Source of the DNA: Flaccisagitta enflata
Lineage: Eukaryota; Chaetognatha; Sagittoidea; Aphragmophora
Assembly (NCBI GenBank): GCA_965153355.1
Contig: OZ231127.1
Coordinates: 11,904,001 to 11,968,000 of the forward strand
Length of the DNA: 64,000 bases
Reading direction: 5' to 3'
How positions within the stretch are numbered: position 1 is the stretch's first letter; every line of letters starts with the position of its first letter. The notes under the pieces were generated by a model that saw only the letters and a program-made list of their open reading frames with translations, was not told where the DNA came from and ran no database searches. This document shows positions 36,601 to 46,671 of the stretch, piece after piece. A program made the translations under genes and the position numbers.

Positions 36601-38034
36601 ATTAATAGCTAAGAAAGAGCTAATTCTCCTCTTTCAGATGACGCCAAGCAGAATTCTGTGCGATTGATAGTTTTGGAGCTATGATTTTTTAAATCTTTTT
36701 ATATTTTTTCGCATTTTTTGCATTTTTCCTAAAAACAAGGAATCGAGTTAATTGAAGTTTATTTGAACTTTGAAATGTCCTAGGTGATGATTGTGCATCC
36801 TGGCAGCACAGTCTCTCTCTCATTTAAACTCTGGACGCTATAAGAGGCTTTGTCCGTCAGTCCATCCATTGGTCTGATGATCTGTCTGTCCGTCCAAGTG
36901 GAAAAACAAGCGGTCAAGAGGATTGTGTGTGGGGGTTGATGTTGGGGTGTGGATGGGGGTTGGATGCCTCTGTAAACCTGTCCGCAACGATATTGTAACC
37001 CCGTGTTACATGATGGAAGGGGAGAGAGAGAGAGAAGGGGAGAGAGAAAATCAGAATGGGAGAGACAAAGAGAGAGAGAAAGAGAGAAAGAGATGGGCAA
37101 ACAAAGAACAATCAGAGAAACACATGTAGAGAGTGGAACAAACCAAAAGGATGCCCAGAGAAAAAAAGGCAATCAAACAGACAAAACACAATCACATAAC
37201 ATTCCAAAACCCAGCACTTACGACTTTTTTCCTACGGCGAGAGCCGCCTTTATTGGTAAAATGATTTTTTTTAATTAAACATAGGTTTATTTACTTTCAT
37301 TATGATTTTTTTTGCATAGAAGATAATTGATATCTCACTTAAATGTAAGAAAAATGAAGACAAATAATACAAAAATTATAAATTCATCAAAGAAATTTAG
37401 TTTTGTAATTTGAGTTATCTTGGGTGGTATCCTAAGCTGGTTCCTACACTGATATATTTGTATTTCCAAAAACATAGCCTCGTTCAAAAAACATATAAGA
37501 ATGGAGCTATGTACTTACAAATGCAAAAATTTGCATCTGGAAATAGTCTTAGAATTTCACCCGACTGCTTTTAAAATTTTTGCAACTGTATTTTTAAGGA
37601 ATTATTGCAAATGAGTGATTGTTTCTGTTTATCTTCAATGCAATATCAAGTTTCTTAGTTTGTTTTACTTTTTAAGCATTGTGAAAGAGAATAATAAAAC
37701 AAAAAAAAACAGATTATACTTTAATTTGATAAAATTCACAAGTAGAGCAAGTTATGAATATGCACGGTTGTCTAATTTTGCCTTCGTTTGCACTGTGACC
37801 TATGCAGTAGATATGAATCATGGTTGGGCCAAGCATGAACAGAGAAGAGAGAACGATGAAGAATTTATAAGCCGCCGGAAGATAATCTTGCGCTTTGATG
37901 TGGCGACAGACCATCACAAACTGAGCGAGATATCCCAAGAAAATCCAGAGCCAAGTGAGCAGAAAGTGAATTGCCTCCATGTCAACCAGTTCATGAGAAG
38001 ATACAAAATCCAGGATATCCCAAACATATTTCAT
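33649..38034 (-). CDS. XK-related membrane protein with SRCR-like and Cys-rich ectodomain
   Basis: Two exons, 38034-37800 and 36410-33649, join in phase (ATA G / GC CTC) to 998 codons. The XK-related part (about 1-320) has several membrane helices and the family's LAEIFFECMPQFLTQLV block near 114-130. After a cytoplasmic loop a helix at 420-443 leads to a likely extracellular half: an SRCR-like domain (about 479-595, with GSICVYNK, AIVVARQMG and CVGNETNIKEC), then three CXXC-X(10-14)-CXCX4C repeats (about 700-806), then an ESGT/ERGT six-residue tandem repeat (about 835-945) and a basic tail. XK-related proteins scramble phospholipids or serve as membrane adaptors; an added receptor-like ectodomain is not usual for them and would suit recognition at the cell surface. 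The start at 38034 could be internal, as an earlier exon is possible. Confidence 0.72.
36836..37013 (-). mobile_element. HTE element (AGTTGCG subfamily) nested in the intron
   Basis: GCTATAAGAGGCTTTGTCCGTC...CTGTCCGCAACGATATTGTAACCCC. It preserves the empty target site of GTCAC element copy 1. The palindromic end is degraded. Confidence 0.7.
37014..37110. repeat. GA-rich simple repeat
   Basis: GAGAGAGA and AGAGAAAG tracts within the intronic element. Confidence 0.85.
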
Positions 38035-38066
38035 ACCTTGATAAGTAGAATGCTTATTGAGTAAGC

Positions 38067-38287
38067 AACAAGGCCGGATACACGGCTACCCTTGTCGCGT
38101 GCGGGTGGGCAGGGGCTGTTTTTGAGGTCACTTGATCATTTGGGCAGGAGCAGTGAACAAAGACATAAAAAACCAAAAAAAAAAATGCAAGTGTGACGGA
38201 CGGACGGACGGACCGACAGACAACGACGGACGGACGGACGGACCGGCAAGGCGGGGTGTAGGGTCGCGTAGCACGCGACTAAAATAT
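38067..38287 (+). mobile_element. HTE family element just upstream of XK-related exon 1
   Basis: AACAAGGCCGGATACACGGC, then TTGTCGCGTGCGGG, GGACGGACGG tracts (two blocks) and GTAGGGTCGCGTAGCACGCGACTAAAA. It lies 33 bp from the exon's ATG, so it either borders the promoter or sits in an upstream intron. Confidence 0.9.
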
Positions 38288-38467
38288 TTATTAGTCAGGG
38301 ACACGCAACTCTATAAGACACTTTCGGTAGGTCAATTGGTCGGTCAGTCGGTCGGTCAGTCAGTTAGTCAGTCCGTCTGTCACAAAGTTGTTTTTTTACA
38401 TTTTCTGCTCCTGTCCACCCATCCGATCACGTCAGCGACTAATGTTGCCGTGGATACGGCCTTGTTT
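38288..38467 (-). mobile_element. HTE element (AGTTGCG subfamily), tail-to-tail with the previous copy
   Basis: TTAGTCAGGGACACGCAACTCTATAAGACAC, GGTCGGTCAGTC repeats, CTGCTCCTGTCCACCC, and GCCGTGGATACGGCCTTGTTT. Confidence 0.85.
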
Positions 38468-38802
38468 TATTTTATGTTTGTACTATGCGAATCGATAAAA
38501 AAGCTGCACTTTTGAATAACAATTATCATATTGAATTTCAAAACAATCAAGTAAAATTTTAGACCATTCTGCAGCTCTCAAAGAGAGCTTTTATTTGGCT
38601 CCAATTTGGTATTTCTAGCTTTAATCGTTTAGAAAATGGCATAAAAAAGAGTGAAAACATTGCCATTTTCAGTTTTGCAATCCTATTGAAACATGAGCAT
38701 ATTTTTGAAAATAAAAGTTCACTTTGACAAGCTCTGACTTCTAAACGATATGAGATACAGACCTAGGATCAGTCTAGAATGAAACAAAATTCAAAAATCT
38801 TC
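38468..38802. other. No gene seen
   Basis: AT-rich sequence without recognisable features. Confidence 0.5.
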
Positions 38803-38806
38803 TTAA

Positions 38807-39432
38807 GTCGTGGTGCAAAACAGCGTCAAATTTGACGAATCGTTCTGTTATGTGATGGAATACGCTGCTATGCGGTGGAAATATAATAAAAACTTAAGTC
38901 TTATGCATGCTTTATACTTCATAAATTAATTAAAAAACAGTTAACCGACCAATGGTATTGATTTCGCATTGGTAAAGTCGCAGCATACTCAGTGAAACAA
39001 CAGAATTCTTTAAAAATAATTGCACGGAAAACATAAGATGTTGCCACGTAAAAAACCGAATCTGTCTTGTTTCAAAATTTTGCATTTCTAAACACATGGC
39101 CTGTTTCCTAAAAGTGTTTAGACTAATGCCATGTTTTTCAAAATGCAAAATTTTGATTTCAGAGACAGATTTGGTTTTTTACGCGAGACATGTCAATGCA
39201 CAAGAATCAATTTTTGTAAGAATCAATTTTTGTAAAAAATCCATCAATTTTGCATCCTTTTTTCTCACGTTTCCTAAGCACATGGTTCAGAAAAACGTTT
39301 TTCTATGCAAAAAATTGATGATTACCAACCACAAATCCTTTATCTCAATAAGAAATCTTTGTATAGATAAAATAAAAGATGTTATATAAATCATTTTGAC
39401 TTGTCAAATTGCGTACTCGTTTGCACTGTGAC
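38807..39432. mobile_element. GTCAC element, copy 2 (626 bp)
   Basis: About 90 percent similar by eye to copy 1 over its length. Ends GTCGTGGTGCAAAACAGCGTC and, inverted, GTCACAGTGCAAACGAGTAC. Flanked by TTAA on both sides (38803-38806, 39433-39436). No gene inside. Confidence 0.88.
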
Positions 39433-39552
39433 TTAAAGTCATTTTAAGTCATTTTAAGTCATCTCAGGTCACCTTGAGTCATTTAAACTCAATTTAAGTC
39501 ATCTTAAGCTATTTATGTCCTGCAAGCTACTTCTAGGTATTGGCCTTGTTTC
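39433..39552 (-). mobile_element. HTE element, decamer core and GGCC end
   Basis: Eight AAGTCATTTT-like decamers are followed by CTGCAAGCTACTTCTAGGTATTGGCCTTGTTT. This is the 5' portion of the GGCCAACACC subfamily with a mutated GTCGCG motif. Confidence 0.75.
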
Positions 39553-39747
39553 TATCTCTTCCACTACCCTACTAAAGGGTGCCGCTTTGTTTTTTGACTC
39601 ACGTAGTAAACACGGCCAGTCGGTTGGTTGGTTGGTTGGTTGGTAGGTTGGTTGGTTGGTTGGTCGGTCCCCTTTTTGGGCAGCGGCCCCGTAGGGTTGA
39701 TGACCTAAGCTTTCATAGATATGAGGAATTCTTTCCTTGTCCTTTTT

Positions 39748-40240
39748 GGGCAGCGGCCCCAACGGGCCAATGTCCTGTAGGACACAGGGGGAATTTCGAG
39801 ACGTCCGTCCATCCTTCCCTCCTTCCATCCCCCCTCAGCCATTGGAGCCTCAAGTCTGCAGTCTGAGGCCTAATTTTGGCCCTCTGAGCTCTCAAATTAG
39901 CCCTTTCAGACCTCAATTTAGCCCTCGAGAGCTCTAATCAGCTCTCTAGACCTTATATCTGCCCTCAAGACCTCAAATCAGCACTGCAGACCTCAAATCC
40001 GCCCTCCAGGCCTCAAATCAACTCTTCAGGCCTAAAATTTGTCCTCAAGGCCTCAAGTCTGCCCTTAGCAAACCTCAAATCTGCTCTTTTTGACTAAATT
40101 CTGCCATCCCGACTTCTCAAAATTCAAGCCTGCCCCCCACCAAACCTCAAATCTGCTCTTTTTGACTAAATTCTGCCATCCCAACGTTTCAAAATTCACC
40201 CCTGTGTCCTACAGGACATCGGTCCTTTGGGGCCGCTGCC
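39748..40240. mobile_element. GCAGCGGCCCC element with inverted ends and minisatellite core
   Basis: The left end GGGCAGCGGCCCCAACGGGCC, TGTCCTGTAGGACACAGGGGG is repeated inverted at the right (CCCCTGTGTCCTACAGGACATCG...GGGGCCGCTGCC). Between them lie about fifteen CCTCAAATCTGCCCTCCAGA-type units. A partial additional left end is at 39669-39740. Confidence 0.85.
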
Positions 40241-41377
40241 TTGCTCTCACTCCACTTCTTCACTTGATCACTCCAGCAGGGCATCGGGTACCGCTGACCT
40301 TGTGCGATCCTTGGATGACTTGTTTAGTATTACTCTATCAAACTAATCTAGGGCAGAAATAAAGCCAGACTCTTTTGTGCGATCCTTGGATGACTAGTTT
40401 CTCCGCCTCCTTCTCCGTCCCCCCCACCTGTTTGACAAAAACCCGTGAAACTTTGATACAAAAAACGTCAAACAATATACAATAAGAAGAAAAAAAGAAA
40501 AAATCATAATGTTGACTATGAGAGGCACACCATCAATTTATAATAAGTCAGTCGCAATTGAACACTCTTTGATTTCTCAGAGGTTGATTAGCAATTCTTT
40601 GAGGTACGAATCATGAATTTACTGAATTCACTGAAATTCTAACTCAGTGGATATAAAAAGTTATCTGGCTTAATATCAAAACCAATATTCCAACCGATAT
40701 CCCAACCAATACTCCAAAAATATAGACAGATGTTGCAACGCTCCACAATCAGAGAGATAAGATTTCTGAACTACAGTGGACTACCACGCAAAAAAAAAAA
40801 AAAAAAAAAAAAAAGAAAAAAAAAAGACTCACCTCTCGATTTAAAAACTAGACAGATTAAAAGATTAAAACTATTTTCAGTTGAGTCATTTTTGAAGATT
40901 TCATAAAGAATATTTAATTCTAGACCAACCACAGGCTTGTATCTCAAATGGTTTTAAAAGCTAGAGCTCTGCAAAGAGAAGCATCATTTTGCTAAAATGC
41001 ATTTTTTCATAGGGTTTGCGAAACTGAAACAGGCAACATTTTTACTCAAACTAATGCCATTTGTAAACAAAAAAAGATAGAATTACCAGATTGGCGCCAA
41101 ATGGAAGTACTTTCAAGATGCTTTAAAATGGTTCAAGATTTTATTGAGTCTCTTAAAAATTGTATGGTTAAATGAGCAATTTAAAAGTGCGTCTTTTTTA
41201 TTAGGTGGTACGGTACCACTGGTACCGTGGTGTGTGTTATCAATGTGGCTTGATGGCTTGTTATCAATTTAACATAAAATGATCCAATAAGAAATCTTTA
41301 AGTGATAATCTATTGCTCAAAAATGTGTTATATTGAGTTGATAAGAAGCTGATTGTCAATCTCTTAGTTCATCTGTT
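40241..41377. other. No clear gene; poly-A tract
   Basis: A 25-bp A-run at 40790-40814 and diverged element fragments. On the minus strand 40755-40680 encodes a short hydrophobic stretch (SVYIFGVLVGI) resembling one at 42095-42060 (SVFIFGTLVWTF). These could be paralogous exon relics, but no splice-bounded exon is convincing. Confidence 0.35.
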
Positions 41378-41791
41378 CAGTCTATGGACAAAAAAAGGAG
41401 AGTAGATTTTGCTGATCACCGTTATGATGCTTAGGCGTAGTTGATTTTAAAATGTCGGTTTGTTATTATCTCATAGAAATTTACTAATGACTGAAAGAAT
41501 TAATGGAAAAACGATTACTACCTGAAGTAATCGTTCAAAATATAGGTTTGTAATTACCTCAAAAAAAATTACTTAGGACTGAAAGAAACTAACGGAAGAA
41601 CAATTACTACCTGTAGTAATCGTTCTTGCAATAGTTTCTTTCAGTCCTCAATAATTTTCTATGAGGTGATTACAAGCCTATATTTTGAACAATTACTACA
41701 AGTAATAATTGTTCTTCCGTTAATTCTTTCAGTCCTTAGCATCATACCAGTGATCAGAAAAATCTACTCTCCTTGTTTTGTCCATGGACTG
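41378..41791. mobile_element. Foldback element with nested inverted repeats
   Basis: CAGTCTATGGACAAAAAAAG...ATGATGCTTAGG at the left pairs with its inverse at the right over about 57 bp. The interior has four GAACGATTACTACCTG-type segments in alternating orientation, so the single strand can form a long compound hairpin. Confidence 0.82.
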
Positions 41792-41862
41792 TGTTGACCA
41801 GTTGCACAAATATAGAACTTATGAAATTCTATTGAATACATATATTTATCCTTGTTTCAAAA

Positions 41863-42121
41863 CTATAAGAAAAAAAAGGAATTCCATTTAACAACATTCA
41901 GATTTAACAACAAAAATTTCCCAGACCCTTCAAGGTCGTTAGATCGGGTTTCCACTGTACGCTGATGTGATTTCAACGACGAGACTGTCTTTACCTTTCG
42001 ATTTGTCTTGTCTTTGGGAGAATGTCTTTCCATATCCTTCCTTGCAAACGAGAATGTCCAAACCAATGTCCCAAAAATAAAGACAGATGCTCCAAAACTC
42101 AACAAGCACCAGCAACCACAT
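41863..42121 (-). other. Possible exon with one membrane segment
   Basis: The minus strand is open for 80 codons: a hydrophobic stretch (LLSFGASVFIFGTLVWTFSF) followed by a basic, Lys/Arg-rich tail. It resembles the relic near 40720. No splice sites or start were confirmed, so this is a weak candidate. Confidence 0.25.
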
Positions 42122-43565
42122 TTCTACAGCCGAGCTCAGTCGTCAATCTTGTGAGAGAGTGTGAGAGTGTATTGAATTGAGACGACTTGGTTAAGCGGTA
42201 TGATATCTTCCGCGCTGGACTCGTCTCAAGCATGTATGATCATGTATGCTTTTATACAAGCCTTGTTACGGTGAAGCGCTGATATCGACGCGCGGGTTAC
42301 GTCGCGAGCAATTTCATGAGGAGATGACATATCAAAAAAAGATGAAAAGATCTAAATTTAATCAAGCTAAAGCTGATGAAATCATCACTTTGAATCAGAC
42401 GCTACTCAGATTATTGGTCTGTTGGTGAGATCGGTTTATGTTGTGTTTGTCGGTAGCTTTTCAATGACTGCCCTATGCCATATGCCACAAAAACCGGTAC
42501 AAAAGCGCTACAATACTGCTACAAAAATTGCCTCAAATCGGCGTCTTCATCGCGTGATCGCGATTCAATTGGTCGCTCCGTCGCCCTGTCGGTCAAACTG
42601 TTCATATGTCCATTGGTCCATAGCTTGCAAAAGGCAGTCTCGCTATCCCTGGCACAACAAATTGCAACTGCTAGATTGGCCTATCTCTTGACTCATCACA
42701 ACTCACTAGCCCTGCCAACCCACATGCATCAATGGGAGCCATCATAAGTACACCCAAACTGAAATAAAATGATAAGGGCCTTATGAACCCTTACTGAGTA
42801 GTAATTTTGCGCACCACCTCCAGTTTTCTATATAATCTAATTTGAAAAAAAAATTTTTTCTTAATCTAGCCCAAAAGAAGTAAAGGGCACCAAAATTCAA
42901 CAGATCACCCAAGGGCAACATTGTTAAGAAACCATGCCTTGTTTAACCGAAAGTTACAGCTTATTTTGTTGAAAATCCACATAGGCTCTATCACTCTTCC
43001 CTCTCATTTGACTTTTACTTCTGTTTTTCATTTGTCTTTTAGGTCATTAAGATTTTTTTCTTCCTTTTCGACATGGGCGTGAGCCCGACATTTGTAAGCC
43101 ATGCAATTGGCCCTAATCTTTCAATGCGGTTGCTGGGCATTCGTTGCAGATTGCTTCAGATAATGGGTGTTCCTAACCGCATTTCACAGCTGTTATTGAC
43201 CATGCTGTTCCTAACCGCACTTCTTAGTTGTTATTGACCATGGTGTTCCTAACTGCGTTTCTCAGCTGTTTTCGACCATGGTGTTCCTAACCGCGTTTCT
43301 TTGCTGTCTTTGCTGTCTTTGCTGCTCAAAATTAAAACAAAAGAAGCCTATTCTTTTTGCTTTACTTCTATGACTTGGTTTAATTTCAATTTTCTAAATG
43401 TAGTCTGTTGACAAGCATATTTTGCTTTTTTTTTCCAGCTTAGTCAATACCGTGCTTAAGCCAAACACTTTCTTATGCATATTAATCTCTATCATGTAAA
43501 CTCTTATGCATACTCTTATGCGAACTCTTTTATGTATATTAAACTCTATTATCTAAACTCTTAGG
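42122..43565. other. No gene recognised
   Basis: Contains the CCCAAACTGAAATAAAATG repeat at 42750-42830, and three or four direct copies of a GTGTTCCTAACCGC(G/A)TTTCT(C/T)AGCTG unit at 43168-43305. Open frames near 42250-42750 show no domain and no exon boundaries. Confidence 0.45.
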
Positions 43566-44173
43566 TAGCGACAGAAAATTTGATACAAAGTTGATCGCTA
43601 TCTTGCATGGATATATGGCTAATCGGAAGTATTTTTCAACCTCGCATTGAATTTTCTTTGCAAACTCTTCCAAAGTGCTTCAAAACCTGACCTTGTGGAG
43701 ATATTTTGCTCTTATGGTTTATGCTTAGTAATGATTTTAATTATGATGGTCAAATGATGATCATTTTAGGAGAATTTTATCCGTAAATCCTTCAATACTT
43801 GATTTTTGCTCCAGGGCTCTTTGTGCTGCTGTGTCAGGCTATTAGTTGGTCCATCATTTCACCTGCTGATCTATAGTATTTGAGAATTATGGCCTTTCTT
43901 ATTTTTTGGAGGTAATTTGGGCTGGAGTAGAAAAAAACAGATGCAAAGTTCTTTTATATAATTTCAAATCCTGAGTTGCAAAATCATAACCACCATACTT
44001 CAACTCAATACTGAGGCCAAACCAAAGGACTGACCAACTCGCATAAAGTCAGCTTTTGAAGAACTTTTGATAAGCTTTCAAATGATATATTGTTTGATAT
44101 TGAATGATAACCAAAGTTGTCAATAAATCAATAGATAGTGTCAAAAAGTTCTGTATCAAATTTTCTGTCACTA
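43566..44173. mobile_element. TIR-bearing DNA element, about 600 bp
   Basis: TAGCGACAGAAAATTTGATA at the left and its inverse TATCAAATTTTCTGTCACTA at the right. The flanks are related CTTATGTATATTAAACT repeats on both sides. No gene inside. Confidence 0.75.
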
Positions 44174-44444
44174 CTGTTATACTCTTGAGCCAACTCTCTT
44201 ATGTATATTAAACTAGAATGTCTGAAATTTTGACAAGTCTGACATTCTGAAGTACTCTAAAAATTGAATGCGTAATATATCATATATGTATTATGATTAT
44301 CAATGTTTCATGTACGCATTTGATTTTCATGTCAAGACATTTTTTTTTCAGGAAAGACATTTATTTGTCATCTCAATTGATTACGTATTGGACAATATTG
44401 ACGCAATTCCAGCTTATCATTGATTAAGGGCCAGTTTCCACACA

Positions 44445-44628
44445 TGACAATTGCTTTATAAACTGGCCACTCGATCGCTTGCTATGTTTGTTTGCTGGCG
44501 CCGCTCACTTCGCTCATTTGTTCTGCAGCGCTCCACTTTAGTAGGCTCTGTTCACCGGCTTGCTCCTTCATGGGGTTGTTGAAATTCATGAATTTGTGTT
44601 AACGCTGAAAACGCGTTTAACAAAAACA
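44445..44628 (+). mobile_element. CGCTCACTTCGCTC dispersed element, copy 3
   Basis: Inverse of 32415-32640: CTCGATCGCTTGC..., CGCCGCTCACTTCGCTC, TTCATGAATTTGTGTTAACGCTGAAAACGCGTTTAAC. Confidence 0.72.
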
Positions 44629-44629
44629 A

Positions 44630-44840
44630 GGCCAGATACACAGCTACCCCAGTCGCGTGCGGGTGGGCAAAGGCCATATTTGAGGTAAACTGGAGCATTT
44701 GGGCAGGTTGGGCAGAGGTAAACTAGAGCATTTGGGCAGGCACAATGAGGCCAAGGACCGCAGAAATATAAAAAAGTGAAAAAAATAAATGCAACAAACG
44801 GACGCAACCACCGACCAACAGATAAGGCAGGGTGTAGTCT
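44630..44840 (+). mobile_element. HTE family element, 3' truncated
   Basis: AACAAGGCCAGATACACAGC, AGTCGCGTGCGGGTGGGCA and a duplicated AACTAGAGCATTTGGGCAGG block. It stops at GGCAGGGTGTAG without the palindrome. Confidence 0.85.
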
Positions 44841-44867
44841 TGATTGTTGCTCACAGTTGAAAGATGT

Positions 44868-45040
44868 CAGTAGAAATGTGCTGGAATTTGGCCTTGCAAT
44901 GACAATCGCGAGGAAGCCTTTTTGGTTGAACCAATTTTGGTTTGGTCATATCCGTCTTTTAGATACTGCATGGAGGCGTCCCACTCATCTGCTGTGCCAT
45001 TCCCCCAATAAAAGACTTCATTGTGCCCCGCATCCCACCC
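44868..45040 (-). other. Possible exon, weak resemblance to a C-terminal M1 aminopeptidase segment
   Basis: On the minus strand, after a GACTCAG acceptor-like site (45041-45045), a frame of about 57 codons reads GWDAGHNEVFYWGNGTADEWDASMQYLKD... and is open to a stop near 44868. The spacing of VFY, G and EWD recalls the VYC...G...EWDF block in the C-terminal helical part of M1 aminopeptidases. No donor was found and the match is short, so it may be a decayed exon. Confidence 0.25.
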
Positions 45041-45087
45041 CTGAGTCAAATTTAAGGTCCTGTGTTTGAAGTGCCTTATGTTTATTT

Positions 45088-45165
45088 TTGAGCAGCGGCC
45101 CCAAAGGGCCTGGTTTCCTGCGCTTTCCCACATGGGAAAACTATTTTTCCATCCCTCCAACTCCC
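45088..45165. mobile_element. GCAGCGGCCCC element fragment
   Basis: GAGCAGCGGCCCCAAAGGGCC, then TTTCCTGCGCTTTCCCACATGGG. Confidence 0.65.
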
Positions 45166-45320
45166 TGTGCATACATCCAGATAACCATTTGTCTATCTTG
45201 GCAAAATTGGTGGTCCATTGTTACGGCCATCTAATATTCATCATTTTGCCCCAGGTTCTACAGGACTTTGGCCGCTTCAGGGAACTCAAAATTATATTTT
45301 GAAATCCTGATGGTTATGCA

Positions 45321-45658
45321 ATAGAGTGGGCTCAATTTGGGCATTTGAATGAAATATAATTTCCAAGCACTTTGCATGTTCCATTTGCATATAAAGAGCC
45401 TAATCTCTTTGGAAAATTGATTTGGACTTGAGCTAGGCACTCCGTCATCAATGATGTAGTTGTATAAAATTATTATGGAAGAAATTTCTCTCATAACTCC
45501 AGCAATCAATTCTATATAACTACAGCATTGATGATGGAGTGCCTAGATCAAGCCTTTATCAATTTTCCAAAGAAATTCGACTCTTATCATGCAAAAGGAA
45601 CAAGAAAAGTGCATAGAAATAATGTTTCATTTGAATGCCCAAATTGTGCCCATTCTAT
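45321..45658. mobile_element. Palindromic MITE, full copy (338 bp)
   Basis: ATAGAGTGGGCTCAATTTGG at the left end, mirrored at the right end; the arms pair almost to the centre. The copy at 22692-22954 is a partial relative. Confidence 0.85.
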
Positions 45659-46224
45659 CATAAAACTTATGGCCCAAAAGGCTTGCTCTTGCCTTTAGAG
45701 CTTGCAGCCTGTAATTTCAAGACCTAAATCATGGCTTGAACTGAGAAGCCAAGCGAGGTTTGCTTCTTTTCTTTCTTAGTATTTATCCTGGCTCAAGGGA
45801 TGGGTGCCGCTGAACATCTGCCTTTAGACTGGTAAATCATATTTATCGTGACTCGCGTTGTTTCATAAAATTTATTTTGATAAGTATTCATACATAATTT
45901 CATATATAGTTCAATATAGTAATACATTTAATATATTTCAATATAGTTTTATTAGCATTTTTTTGTTTTCAATCATCCTAATGAGTATTTTGATGATTGT
46001 AAAATTCTATGTTGTTTGATAAGATTTGGTTACAGCGTTGCTCGCCATTTTGATAATTGATGAAGTTGAAATTACACGTCCATCGGATGAATTTAATTTC
46101 ATAATCTATTGACGGCCTCACTCTCGATTTTGAGGCATCAGCTTGCCGTGTTTTAAAAGTATCATCTTGTCATGTCATCATGACACAGAGACAGAGCAAT
46201 CTCTGAATGAATGCGTTTATGAAA
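45659..46224. other. No gene seen
   Basis: AT-rich sequence with ATATAGT repeats near 45900-45950. Confidence 0.5.
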
Positions 46225-46482
46225 TCTTTGTCAGTAGAACATGTTACGCGGGGTCACAATATTGTTGAGGACGGGTGGGCAGGGGCATCCTACCCTCATC
46301 CCAACCACACCCCCAACCTCCTCACACACAAATGATACCAACTGCAATATCCTAAATACATGTTTTTTGCGTTTTCAACTTAAGCGTGATGGACCGACGG
46401 ACCAATGCACCAACGGACTAACGGACCAACGGATGGACAGACAAAGCCTCTACTTATAGAGTTGCGTGTCCGCAACTAGAAA
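46225..46482 (+). mobile_element. HTE element (AGTTGCG subfamily)
   Basis: ...GGGTGGGCAGGGGCATCC..., six GGACCAACGGA-type units, AAAGCCTCTACTTATAGAGTTGCGTGTCCGCAACTAGAAA. The 5' AACAAGGCC end is eroded. Confidence 0.75.
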
Positions 46483-46488
46483 TTGAAT

Positions 46489-46590
<102 letters not shown>

Positions 46591-46671
46591 TAGTCATCCA
46601 AGGATCATGAGTCAGCGGTACCCGATGCCCTGCGGGTGATTCAGTGAAGAAGCGGAGCGGGAGCAGGGCAG

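Larger units (their letters stand above)
36415..37799 (-). mobile_element. GTCAC element forming the intron of the XK-related gene (1385 bp)
   Basis: Both ends read inward GTCACAGTGCAAACGAAG, then A or G, then CAAAATT: a 26-bp inverted repeat with one mismatch. The flanks on the gene strand are ATAG before it and GTAG after it (CTAT 37800-37803 and CTAC 36411-36414 on the plus strand), a 4-bp target duplication with one change. The intron (36411-37799) begins with the element's own GT and ends with the AG of the duplicated target, so splicing gives back the uninterrupted codons. The TIR also provides a pyrimidine-rich stretch before the acceptor. An HTE element and GA-rich repeats are nested inside. 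Confidence 0.85.

Noticed and set aside
37714-37799. Extension of XK-related exon 1 to the stop at 37714
   Set aside because: These codons lie within the terminal inverted repeat of the intron element, and splicing at 37799 gives a continuous membrane helix instead.
42246-42747. Three overlapping frames of 60-90 codons
   Set aside because: No domain, and alternative frames overlap with equal openness. No splice signals pair with them.
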